A stretch of DNA of 14,406 bases from Phycisphaeraceae bacterium (GTDB taxonomy: Bacteria; Planctomycetota; Phycisphaerae; Phycisphaerales; Zrk34): the NCBI GenBank assembly GCA_028281485.1, contig JANQJT010000135.1, positions 1 to 14,406 on the forward strand. The letters run 5' to 3'. The first letter of the stretch is position 1. Each line of letters begins with the position of its first letter. This document shows, one piece after another, positions 1 through 6,647 of the stretch. Under the pieces are notes generated by a model, which worked only from the letters and a program-made list of their open reading frames with translations, searched no databases and was not told the DNA's origin. Position numbers and translations under genes: made by a program.

Positions 1-1269
1 AACTTCACACCCGCCGCCGCGCCCATGATCTTCCCGTTCCTGTTCATCACCATCGCCTGCGGCGCCATCTCCGGCTTCCACTGCCTCGTATCCTCCGGCA
101 CATCGAGCAAACAACTCAAGTGCGAATCCGATGCGCAATTCGTCGGCTTCGGCTCGATGCTCACCGAAGGCTTCCTCGCCACGCTTGTCATCCTCGCTTG
201 CGTCGCAGGCATCGGCATGGGCATTCCGATGAACTTTGGCGGAGCCGAGTCGCTACAAATGAAGACGTTCTATGACAGCGACAGGCAACCATTAACAGCG
301 GTATGGACGCCGATCGATGCGGATGACATCGATATTTATGCCGGACATTATGTAGACCCACACGATCTTCCAGATGCAAGCCTTAGTTCGACCCTTACAA
401 GTAGCAAGCTTGTCGCTTTAGGCATCCTCGGCTCCGCAAACGCTCAAGGCCCATCTATCACGCTTCATTCCTCCGCTGCTTACAACACGCGCTACGGCAC
501 GTGGTACGCGTCCAACGGCCTGGGAGCAAAGGTCGGATCGTTCGTCGACGGATCGGGCAACTTCCTCAAGGCGCTCGGCATCCCCGCGGGCGTCGCGGTG
601 GCGCTGATGGGCGTGCTCGTCGCATCGTTCGCCGGCACGACACTCGACACCGCCTGCCGCCTGCAGCGCTACGTCACACAGGAACTCGCCGCCGTCCTCT
701 CCGGCCGACGCGCGCAGGCCGAGTCAAAAAAACCACTGTTCATCCTCCCCGTCGGCTGGCTGACCAACAAACACGCCGCCACGATCCTCGCGATCACCAT
801 CGCCGGCGTCATGGCGTCGATGCCCGCGCCCGGGAACCCGTGGACGATCGCCAACGCCGGAAAGGGCGGTCTGATCCTTTGGCCCATGTTCGGCGCGACC
901 AACCAGCTGCTCGGCGGGCTCGCGTTCCTCGTCACCGCCTTTTGGCTGTGGCGACGCAAGCTGCCCGTCTGGTTCATCGTGTTGCCGATGGTGTTCATGC
1001 TCATCATGCCCGCGTGGGCGATGACGTGGCAGTTGTTCGTCAGCAACCCCGGCACGGAAACATCTCCCGATTCAACACCCGGCTGGCTGTATGCGAACAA
1101 CAAGAACTGGGCGCTGATCGTCATTGCGCTGGCAACGCTGGCGTTAGAAGTCTGGTTGATCATCGAAGCGGTGCTCGCCTGGCCGAAGGCGCGCGGCGTG
1201 CTCGAAGAGACCCTTCCCCCACTCACCGCAGAACCCGCTTACGCCACCGAAGGCGCGCGCTCCTGCTAA
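1..1269 (+). CDS. cstA: CstA family carbon-starvation transporter, C-terminal part (5' truncated by window edge)
   Basis: The reading frame is open from base 1, so the gene begins upstream; 422 codons are visible. The fragment opens with the hallmark CstA stretch (FPFLFITIACGAISGFH, then SSGTSSKQL) and continues through GSMLTEGFLATLVILAC, a loop, AKVGSFVDGSGNFLKALGIP, the VASFAGTTLDTACRLQRY segment and the late WPMFGATNQLLGGLAF helix pair. It is an inner-membrane multi-helix protein; family members are H+-coupled peptide or pyruvate transporters induced on carbon limitation. Codons at about 220-500 encode an acidic, poorly conserved loop that is visibly less GC-rich than the rest of the gene. 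The stop is TAA at 1267-1269. The next gene on this strand is a LuxR-type regulator about 280 bp away, so the two are probably separate units. The family assignment is firm; the exact substrate is not determined by sequence. Confidence 0.93.
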   Translation, partial: NFTPAAAPMIFPFLFITIACGAISGFHCLVSSGTSSKQLKCESDAQFVGFGSMLTEGFLATLVILACVAGIGMGIPMNFGGAESLQMKTFYDSDRQPLTAVWTPIDADDIDIYAGHYVDPHDLPDASLSSTLTSSKLVALGILGSANAQGPSITLHSSAAYNTRYGTWYASNGLGAKVGSFVDGSGNFLKALGIPAGVAVALMGVLVASFAGTTLDTACRLQRYVTQELAAVLSGRRAQAESKKPLFILPVGWLTNKHAATILAITIAGVMASMPAPGNPWTIANAGKGGLILWPMFGATNQLLGGLAFLVTAFWLWRRKLPVWFIVLPMVFMLIMPAWAMTWQLFVSNPGTETSPDSTPGWLYANNKNWALIVIALATLALEVWLIIEAVLAWPKARGVLEETLPPLTAEPAYATEGARSC

Positions 1270-1284
1270 CTCGGTATGTGTAAT

Positions 1285-1348
1285 AAAAAAAGAGGGCCGG
1301 CATTGCCTGAGGGGGGGGTCGGGAGTCCTCAACTACGGCAAGCCGGCC
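1285..1348 (-). terminator. Long imperfect hairpin with A7 tract; intrinsic-terminator geometry on the minus strand
   Basis: GGCCGGC (1295-1301) pairs with GCCGGCC (1342-1348); after a one-base bulge TTGCC (1303-1307) pairs with GGCAA (1337-1341), then TGAGG (1308-1312) with CCTCA (1327-1331). An A7 run at 1285-1291 lies just outside the left arm, which is a U-tract only for leftward transcripts. It sits 15 bp after the cstA stop. For cstA itself it can act only as a 3' stabilising hairpin, since no T-tract follows on the plus strand. Confidence 0.45.
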
Positions 1349-1493
1349 AGGGTCGGGCGAACAGGATGTAAAGAAAACTCGGGAAGTCGTATCCGCACGT
1401 GGGAGGCGAGAACGTCATTCAGACGTCGGTCACGTGTGGGTACGCAAAACCTTATCCACTTAATGCTTGCATTCAATGGGGGGTATCCCTTAT

Positions 1494-1511
1494 TTGTAGG
1501 GGTTGTAGGGG
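1494..1511 (+). promoter_or_regulatory. Tandem 9-bp direct repeat TTGTAGGGG x2 upstream of luxR-type gene (possible operator)
   Basis: TTGTAGGGG occurs at 1494-1502 and again immediately at 1503-1511, followed by an imperfect GGGGGTGCCCCCC dyad at 1508-1520. The repeats lie about 40 bp upstream of the regulator's ATG and 25 bp upstream of a TATAAA box, where an activator site would be expected. The repeat is seen in the sequence; the role is inferred. The second copy could instead act as an SD-like AGGGGG for a GTG at 1522. Confidence 0.35.
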
Positions 1512-1535
1512 GTGCCCCCCAGTGACGAAGCCTGC

Positions 1536-1541
1536 TATAAA
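1536..1541 (+). promoter_or_regulatory. TATAAA -10-like box directly before luxR-type start codon
   Basis: TATAAA at 1536-1541 is followed by seven bases and then the ATG at 1549. If used as a -10, transcription would start at or next to the A of the ATG, giving a leaderless mRNA. No convincing -35 is present 17 bp upstream, so it would need an activator. No SD sequence precedes this ATG, which fits leaderless initiation. Confidence 0.3.
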
Positions 1542-1548
1542 GCAAGCA

Positions 1549-2262
1549 ATGAGTACGAATGCTGAACCATCCCCCGATGCGCAAGCACAGACCGCGCTGC
1601 TTCTGCCGCTCGCGGCAAAAGTCACGTGGAAGTTGCTCGAATCCGAACCGTCCATCGGCGTGAGCATCGTCGACGGCGACGGCCTGCTGCTATACGCCAA
1701 CCTCCCCGCCATCCAGATCTTCATCGATCCCCAGGGCACACCCGAGCAATATGTCGGTAAAAACATCCGCTTCTGGGCCCCGGCCGAGTGGGTCGACGAA
1801 CGGCTGCGCCTGTTTGCCAACATCATGGAAGACGGCAAGCCGCGCCTGTTGCGCACGATCTGGAAAGGCCGGCAGCAGTATTCCTGGCTGCACCCGATCG
1901 ATCCCGACGAGGGCATGCCCACATCCCCCAAGGGCATCTTCCTGGTCATCACGCGTCGCATCCACGGCGACACACAGGCCGTGCCCGACGAGCTGCGCAG
2001 CGAAGAGGTCATCGAGTCACAGGTCGCCCAACTCGGCAAGCTCGACAAACTCACCACGCGTGAACTCGAGGTGTTGGCACTGATGAACGAGGGTTTGGCG
2101 GTGAAGGACATCGCCGCGGCGCTGCACCGCTCGCCCAAGACCATCGAGAACCACCGCAACGCCATCGGCAAGAAACTCAAAGCCGTCGACCGCAACGAGA
2201 TCATGGTCATGGCCAAGCAGGCAGGACTCACCCTCGGCGACGCCCACCGCAAACGCCTGTAA
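1549..2262 (+). CDS. PAS-like sensor / LuxR-type HTH transcriptional regulator
   Basis: The 237-residue cytoplasmic protein has a PAS-like N-terminal half (about residues 30-135, including SIGVSIVDGDGLLLYAN and YVGKNIRFWAPAEW). The C-terminal half is a clear GerE/LuxR helix-turn-helix (about 167-225: LTTRELEVLALMNEGLAVKD, then SPKTIENHRNAIGKKL). No phosphoacceptor receiver domain is visible, so it is a one-component regulator whose PAS domain probably senses a small ligand or redox state; this is inferred. The start was taken at ATG 1549. Upstream in-frame GTGs at 1399 and 1522 would add a Cys-rich or unrelated leader, though GTG 1522 does have an AGGGGG nine bases ahead of it. The gene converges with putA, leaving only 3 bp between stop codons. 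Its target is unknown; cstA, itself and putA are the natural candidates. Confidence 0.88.
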   Translation: MSTNAEPSPDAQAQTALLLPLAAKVTWKLLESEPSIGVSIVDGDGLLLYANLPAIQIFIDPQGTPEQYVGKNIRFWAPAEWVDERLRLFANIMEDGKPRLLRTIWKGRQQYSWLHPIDPDEGMPTSPKGIFLVITRRIHGDTQAVPDELRSEEVIESQVAQLGKLDKLTTRELEVLALMNEGLAVKDIAAALHRSPKTIENHRNAIGKKLKAVDRNEIMVMAKQAGLTLGDAHRKRL

Positions 2263-2265
2263 CCC

Positions 2266-5151
2266 TTACTCCGCCAGATCGGGGCTGAACCCGCGACGCA
2301 ACGTGTTCTCTGTCACCACGCGCGGATCGACGAAGTGCAGCAGGTAATCGTCCCCGCCCGCCTTCGTCCCGCCGCCGGACAAACCGAACCCGCCGAACGG
2401 CTGACGACCAACCAGCGCGCCGGTGATCTTGCGATTCAGATAGAGATTGCCCACGCGGAACTCGTGTCGCACGCGGTCCAGGTGTGTCGGCGTGCGGCTG
2501 AAGCATCCACCGGTCAGCTTGTAACGCGTGCCGTTGGCCACACGCAACGCCTCGTCGAAATCCTTCACACGCATCACCGCCAGCACCGGCCCGAACACCT
2601 CTTCGTGCGCCAACCGATGCGTCTCGTTGATATCCGTGAAGATGTGCGGCCCAATGAAGCGGCCGTCCGCCTGTGTCTCCAGCGCCGTCGTTCCTTCTTC
2701 TTTACCCAGCGCGATGTAACTTCGGATCTTCTCCGCTGCCTCGTCGTCAATCACCGGGCCGATATCCGTGGCCGGGTCCATCGGATCGCCGACGACCAGC
2801 GATCGGCTCGCCTCGATCAGGCGTTCCACAAATCGGTCGTACACCTCGTCGAGCACGATCGCGCGCGAACACGCCGAGCACTTCTGCCCCGCGTAACCGA
2901 ACGCCGAGTCACGCACGCCCACCACCGCTTCGTCCAGGTCGGCCGAGTCGTCCACGATGATCGCGTTCTTCCCGCCCATCTCACACACCACGCGCTTCAG
3001 GTGATACTGGTCCTCACCGGTCACGCCCGCCGCGGCCATGATGTCCAGGCCCACCGCCTTGCTGCCGGTGAACGCCACGATCGACACGCGCGGGTCGCGC
3101 ACCAGCGCCGCGCCCACCGTCTCGCCCTCGCCAGGCAGGAACTGCAACACGTCACGCGGCGCACCCGCCTGCCAGAAGACCTCACACATCACCTTCGCGA
3201 TCGCCGGCGTCTGCTCGGCGGGCTTGACGATCACCGGGTTGCCCGTGGCCAGCGCCGCGGCCGTCATCCCGCAACAGATCGCCAGCGGGAAGTTCCACGG
3301 GCTGATCACCACCGTCACGCCGCGCGGCTGATAGAACACCTCGTCACGCTCACCCAAAAACTCGCCCAGGCGACGCGGCTCAAACAATCCCACCGCCCGG
3401 CGCGCGTAATACTCACAGAAATCGATCGCCTCGCACACGTCCCCGTCCGCCTCGCGCCAGGGCTTGCCCGACTCGCGGATGATCATGCCCGACAACGCGT
3501 CGCGTCGCGACCGCATCGTCGCCGCCGCCTGCACCAGCACGTCCGAACGCTTGCGCGCATCGGTATCCCGCCACCCGATAAACGCACGCTGCGCCGTTTC
3601 CACAGCGCCGAGTGCCGCGTCCACCGTCGTGTCGTTGGCTACGGCTTCGACTTTCGCGCCCGCGATCGCGTCGGCGAACGCCTTCCGCTGCACCGCGTCG
3701 GCGAAGTCACGCATCGGCTCGGTGTAGAACGGCGCTCCATCGTCCACACCCGACACACCTTCCGCCAACGGCTTGCTGCGATACTGCGCCCCCGCGTCGT
3801 CGCGCGCCTCGGGGCGAGCCAGCAGCACCGCCGGGTCCTTGTCGCCGCGCTCTTCACTCAGCAGCCAGGACTGGTTCGACGTGTTCTCAAGCAAGCGCCG
3901 TACCAGGTAAGCCATGCCCGGCACCAGCTCACCGACCGGCAGGTACTCACGCACGCGTAAGCCGCGTGCCCGTGCCGCGGCCTTCATCTCGTCACCCATG
4001 CCGTAGAGCATCTGCCACTCCAGCGCCTCGGTCGGCAAACCGATCGCCTCGGCGTGCGCCAGCGCCGCCGCCACGCTGCGCACGTTGTGCGATCCCAGCG
4101 CCAGACGCACACCGCCCTCGCCGGACTGTCGCGGTGTCGCGTCGAGAATCTGCGCCGCCATCCGCTCGAAGCACGCGTCGGTGGCCGGCTTGTCGGTCCA
4201 CACCGGGATCGGCCAGCCGTGCTCCTGCGCGTGGATCACCTCGTAGTCCCAGTACGCGCCCTTGACCAGGCGGATCGTGATCACGCGTCCGCTGCGCTTG
4301 GCCCAATCGATCACGCGGGCCACGTCTTCGTCGCCGCTGCGCAGGTAGGCCTGCATCGCCAGGGACGCGTCGAAGTCGTACCGCTCGCAGCACCGCATGA
4401 ACAGGTCCAGCGTCAGGTCCTTGAGGTCGTGGGATTCGATGTCGAAGTTGATGGTCACGCCGCGCTCGACCGCACGCGTGAGGATCGGGCTGATCGTCTC
4501 GACAAGACGCTCGATCGTCGCCGCGTGATCGATCGGGTCGACGCGCGCCGCCAAGGAGCTGATCTTGATCGACACGTTCGCACGCGGCAGGTCGCCCAGG
4601 TGATCGCGCTCCAGCATCTGGTTCGCCGGCCACTCGCTCACGCGATCAGCCAACCCGTCGATCAGATCGAGGTAGCGCTGTCGATAGACCGCCGCCTCGC
4701 TGTCGGATACGCACGCCTCACCGAGCAGGTCGACGCTGAAGGCGATGCCGCGATTCCAGCGATCGCGCAGCAGCGGCAGCGCGCTGGCCGCATCGGTCCC
4801 CGCGATGAAACGCTTGGCCATGCCCTCGATCTGACTGTTGACGGTCTTGGCCAGCGCACCCTTCATCAGGCCGCCGGCCTTGATCGCCGTGGCCAGCCCC
4901 GCGGGCGCACGCACGTCGTTCCGTGTCAAGTACTCGACCAGGTGTTCGTGAATCGTCTTGGCTGACTGCAACACGGGCAGCACGTCAACGAAACGGAACA
5001 GCTGCACCTTGAACGCCTGATCAGACAGCGCCCACTCCATGAAGCGCTCTTGAAGCGTCGTACGCGACTTGTGTTTCTTGCAGAGATCCAGGATCTCGCG
5101 CCCGATCTCCAGAATGCGAGAATCCGACGATACAACTCGAGACTTTTTCAT
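2266..5151 (-). CDS. putA: Bifunctional proline dehydrogenase / L-glutamate-gamma-semialdehyde dehydrogenase (PutA, short type)
   Basis: The 961-residue enzyme carries out both steps of proline to glutamate: FAD-dependent oxidation to P5C, then NAD+-dependent oxidation. The N-terminal half holds the PRODH barrel, including RLVKGAYWDYE (294-304), EWQMLYGMGDEMK (about 378) and the substrate Arg pair in YLVRRLLEN (418-419). The C-terminal half is an aldehyde dehydrogenase with SPWNFP (617-622), FTGS (694-697), Glu724 in CEMGGKNA and the nucleophile Cys758 in GQKCSACSR. It ends near the usual PFGGFGLSG motif. There is no N-terminal ribbon-helix-helix domain, so it is the minimal type A architecture (about 1000 residues) and cannot self-repress. 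The start is chosen at ATG 5151; a TTG at 5172 is in frame, and an out-of-frame ATG lies at 5161. SD placement is poor for both in-frame choices. The only visible promoter lies upstream of an intrinsic terminator, suggesting leader control. Confidence 0.95.
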   Translation of the reverse strand: MKKSRVVSSDSRILEIGREILDLCKKHKSRTTLQERFMEWALSDQAFKVQLFRFVDVLPVLQSAKTIHEHLVEYLTRNDVRAPAGLATAIKAGGLMKGALAKTVNSQIEGMAKRFIAGTDAASALPLLRDRWNRGIAFSVDLLGEACVSDSEAAVYRQRYLDLIDGLADRVSEWPANQMLERDHLGDLPRANVSIKISSLAARVDPIDHAATIERLVETISPILTRAVERGVTINFDIESHDLKDLTLDLFMRCCERYDFDASLAMQAYLRSGDEDVARVIDWAKRSGRVITIRLVKGAYWDYEVIHAQEHGWPIPVWTDKPATDACFERMAAQILDATPRQSGEGGVRLALGSHNVRSVAAALAHAEAIGLPTEALEWQMLYGMGDEMKAAARARGLRVREYLPVGELVPGMAYLVRRLLENTSNQSWLLSEERGDKDPAVLLARPEARDDAGAQYRSKPLAEGVSGVDDGAPFYTEPMRDFADAVQRKAFADAIAGAKVEAVANDTTVDAALGAVETAQRAFIGWRDTDARKRSDVLVQAAATMRSRRDALSGMIIRESGKPWREADGDVCEAIDFCEYYARRAVGLFEPRRLGEFLGERDEVFYQPRGVTVVISPWNFPLAICCGMTAAALATGNPVIVKPAEQTPAIAKVMCEVFWQAGAPRDVLQFLPGEGETVGAALVRDPRVSIVAFTGSKAVGLDIMAAAGVTGEDQYHLKRVVCEMGGKNAIIVDDSADLDEAVVGVRDSAFGYAGQKCSACSRAIVLDEVYDRFVERLIEASRSLVVGDPMDPATDIGPVIDDEAAEKIRSYIALGKEEGTTALETQADGRFIGPHIFTDINETHRLAHEEVFGPVLAVMRVKDFDEALRVANGTRYKLTGGCFSRTPTHLDRVRHEFRVGNLYLNRKITGALVGRQPFGGFGLSGGGTKAGGDDYLLHFVDPRVVTENTLRRGFSPDLAE

Positions 5152-5210
5152 AACGCGGCATGGTAGATTCAACCCCCTGCCGAGCGATACTCGAAAGTTG
5201 CGGTGCGCAT

Positions 5211-5251
5211 AAAAAATCCCCCATCGCCACGCTCCGAGTCGGCGATGGGGG
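5211..5251 (-). terminator. Strong intrinsic terminator in the putA leader
   Basis: CCCCCATCGCC (5218-5228) and GGCGATGGGGG (5241-5251) form a perfect 11-bp stem with a 12-base loop. On the minus strand the stem is followed by T6 (5216-5211). It lies about 60 bases upstream of the putA ATG and faces putA. Because mutT points the other way, only a transcript starting inside this intergenic region could end here. It is therefore an attenuator for putA or the 3' end of a small RNA. Confidence 0.85.
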
Positions 5252-5260
5252 GCGCCACGG

Positions 5261-5281
5261 CTAAGAGCCGCTTTGTATCAT
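5261..5281 (-). CDS. Candidate leader peptide MIQSGS in the putA leader
   Basis: Six codons plus TAG. An ideal SD, GGAGAGG (5293-5287), lies five bases before the ATG. The last codons overlap a small hairpin and stop about 10 bases before the terminator stem, the usual geometry of a leader-peptide attenuator. It contains no proline codon, so classical proline-codon stalling is not supported; ribosome occupancy or arrest would have to be the signal. It is short enough to be chance. Confidence 0.3.
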   Translation of the reverse strand: MIQSGS

Positions 5282-5336
5282 TTCAACCTCTCCATCCTAG
5301 CTAGCGGGCCTATCGACTGCAATGATCCTCACCAAG

Positions 5337-5345
5337 TTATCCACA
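5337..5345 (+). promoter_or_regulatory. Consensus DnaA box
   Basis: TTATCCACA is a perfect DnaA box in the AT-rich putA/mutT spacer. TTTTCCACA (5383-5391) and TTGTCAACA (5405-5413) are weaker copies on the same strand. Three sites of falling quality and no dnaA, dnaN or gidA nearby make an origin unlikely; DnaA binding at the divergent promoters is possible. Confidence 0.35.
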
Positions 5346-5367
5346 TCTTTTATAAGTGATTTGTTGT

Positions 5368-5373
5368 ATTATA
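5368..5373 (-). promoter_or_regulatory. TATAAT -10 box, leftward, ahead of putA leader
   Basis: Perfect TATAAT on the minus strand (plus ATTATA). The hexamer 17 bp upstream is TGGAAT, a weak -35 match. A perfect TTGACA (5413-5408, minus) is present but too far away (34-bp spacer) to pair with it. Confidence 0.4.
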
Positions 5374-5476
5374 GTTATCGTTTTTTCCACATTCCATGAA
5401 CAACTTGTCAACAGCCCTGGATGGCCGCAAATAACTACAAACAAACAGCTTATGATTTATTATCGCAAATCCTGCG

Positions 5477-5505
5477 TTTACAATGCCTTATGATTATTGT
5501 ACGAT
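5477..5505 (+). promoter_or_regulatory. Sigma70-type promoter for mutT
   Basis: TTTACA (5477-5482), a 17-bp spacer, then TACGAT (5500-5505). The predicted start near 5512 gives a very short leader before ATG 5530 and excludes the in-frame TTG at 5497 as the start. Confidence 0.55.
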
Positions 5506-5529
5506 ACTCTCGTCGCGAATCTGCCACTC

Positions 5530-5967
5530 ATGAACCAGCTGCCTGAACAATCCGATCCGTCCATCGATGTCGCCCTGGGTATCGTCATTCGACACACCGC
5601 GCGGCCGGTCGAATTGCTCATCACCAAGCGCCCCGCGAAGACCGTCTACGCAGGCTATTGGGAGCTGCCCGGCGGCAAGGTGCACGCCGATGAATCACCC
5701 GAGCAAGCCGTGATCCGCGAGCTGCGCGAAGAGCTCGGCATCATCGTCGAGCCCTTCCAATCACTCGATGTCATCACCTACCGGTACGATCACGCACACG
5801 TTCGGCTCCACCCGTTCTACTGCCGCCACGCCGCCGGCGAGCCGCGTAACCTCGAGGTTGAAGCACACCAATGGATCCCCCTCAGTGACCTCGACCGGTA
5901 CGCGTTCCCCGAAGCCAACGAGCCGATCTTCCAGCGCATCTGCGACGACTACGGCGAAGCGGGCTGA
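5530..5967 (+). CDS. mutT: MutT-like Nudix hydrolase (probable 8-oxo-dGTP diphosphatase)
   Basis: The 145-residue protein contains a complete Nudix box GX5EX7REUXEEXGU: Gly49, Glu55, Arg63-Glu64-Leu65, Glu67-Glu68 and Gly70-Ile71. It is preceded by the AGYWELPGGK strand typical of MutT. The family hydrolyses oxidised nucleoside triphosphates to monophosphates in the cytoplasm to limit mutagenesis. Residues after the box (HPFYCRH, then HQWIPLSDLDRYAFPEAN) match the C-terminal half of MutT. Start ATG 5530 was chosen because the TTG at 5497 overlaps the predicted -10 box; no SD is visible. The last 19 bases overlap, antisense, the 3' end of the following minus-strand gene. A neighbouring Nudix specificity (other NTPs) cannot be excluded. 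Confidence 0.88.
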   Translation: MNQLPEQSDPSIDVALGIVIRHTARPVELLITKRPAKTVYAGYWELPGGKVHADESPEQAVIRELREELGIIVEPFQSLDVITYRYDHAHVRLHPFYCRHAAGEPRNLEVEAHQWIPLSDLDRYAFPEANEPIFQRICDDYGEAG

Positions 5968-6647
5968 GTCGCGGCCGGCGCCTCCACCTGATCGGCCCGA
6001 TCCAACGCATCCAGCCAGCTTAAGCAAAACGTCACGCCCACCGTTAGGCTAAAACCCACCACCAGCAATCCCCACATCCGCTGCCCGCGACGCCAGACCA
6101 CACATCCCACCCACGCCAGCGCAGGCACGATGATCCCCTGCAGGCTCAGCAACATCACACCCGGGTCGACCTTGCCATCATCGCCCGGCTGCATCGCCCA
6201 GACCACCGCACGCACCCACAACGCGCTCAGGCTCAACGCCCACATCATCACCACCCAGCTACCCCCGCCCCGTCCCGTCCGCATCGTGCGCTCGAGCACC
6301 AATCCGCACCCCAGGCCCGATGCGCCGCTACCCACCAGCGCCCACAGCTCACTGGTCAGCGCTACGCCCGACAACACCGCCACCCCGCTCACCGCACCGG
6401 CGACCATGTGTCGAAACTGATACCCCCACGTAAACAGCAGCAGCGCCACCATCAGCCCCGTGGGCCGAACCAGCGACCCACCCACAGCACCGTGGCCCGG
6501 TGCCAGGTACATGTTGTACACCGCCATGCCCAGCAGCGCACCGATCACGACCGCACGCTTGCGCTGTCGCGAGAAGACACTCGCTGTCTCGGTGTGCTTT
6601 TCGGTTGGCAGCGCGGGATCAGGCACGATGCGAGGAGTGTACCGCAT
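5949..6647 (-). CDS. Hypothetical six-helix membrane protein
   Basis: The 232-residue protein is not a family I recognise. It has a short charged N-terminus (RQRKR at about 27-31) and about six hydrophobic segments at residues 31-48, 59-77, 80-105, 130-151, 163-185 and 190-211. It ends in a short acidic, Ala/Pro-rich tail. Gly- and Ser-rich helices (MVAGAVSGVAVLSGVAL, GSGASGLGCGLVL) suggest tight helix packing. The start at ATG 6647 has no SD. A GTG at 6626 (225 residues) overlaps by 8 bases the stop of the upstream 36-residue ORF and would allow translational coupling; either start is possible. The 3' end overlaps mutT by 19 bp. It probably forms one transcript with the two small upstream ORFs. 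Confidence 0.7.
   Translation of the reverse strand: MRYTPRIVPDPALPTEKHTETASVFSRQRKRAVVIGALLGMAVYNMYLAPGHGAVGGSLVRPTGLMVALLLFTWGYQFRHMVAGAVSGVAVLSGVALTSELWALVGSGASGLGCGLVLERTMRTGRGGGSWVVMMWALSLSALWVRAVVWAMQPGDDGKVDPGVMLLSLQGIIVPALAWVGCVVWRRGQRMWGLLVVGFSLTVGVTFCLSWLDALDRADQVEAPAATQPASP

Larger units (their letters stand above)
5211..5361 (-). ncRNA. Predicted ~150-nt leader or small RNA between TATAAT and terminator upstream of putA
   Basis: The bounds are inferred: a TATAAT box at 5373-5368 gives a start near 5361, and the T6 of the terminator gives an end near 5211. Within it ATCATT (about 5326-5321) can pair with AATGAT (5283-5278), and GCGGCT/AGCCG forms a small hairpin at about 5257-5271 before the terminator stem. 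It matches no riboswitch class I can recognise. It could be a prematurely terminated putA leader or a free-standing RNA. Confidence 0.4.
5152..5529. other. AT-rich divergent intergenic region between putA and mutT
   Basis: This 378-bp stretch has no normal-length gene and is clearly AT-richer than its flanks, especially at 5330-5510. Read leftward it contains a TATAAT box, a hexapeptide ORF with an excellent SD and a strong intrinsic terminator. Read rightward it contains a TTTACA-17-TACGAT promoter for mutT. A perfect DnaA box TTATCCACA lies at 5337-5345, a one-mismatch copy TTTTCCACA at 5383-5391 and a two-mismatch copy TTGTCAACA at 5405-5413. Confidence 0.8.

Noticed and set aside
1399..1548. 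N-terminal extension of the LuxR-type protein from GTG 1399
   Set aside because: The added 50 residues are Cys-rich, not PAS-like, and lie over the repeat and promoter-like elements; ATG 1549 begins the credible protein.
1333..1584. 83-codon minus-strand ORF across the luxR-type promoter region
   Set aside because: Starts inside the regulator and ends inside the 1295-1348 hairpin; no SD or recognisable sequence. It would, however, be the only leftward ORF able to use that hairpin.
2335..3960. 541-codon plus-strand ORF
   Set aside because: Antisense shadow of putA: an Arg/His-rich product with no domain, as expected from the GC-rich third positions of the real gene.
4054..4965. 303-codon plus-strand ORF
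   Set aside because: Antisense shadow of the proline dehydrogenase half of putA.
5330..5530. Chromosomal replication origin
   Set aside because: Only one perfect and two weak DnaA boxes and no dnaA, dnaN, gidA or parAB neighbours; kept only as a low-interest observation.
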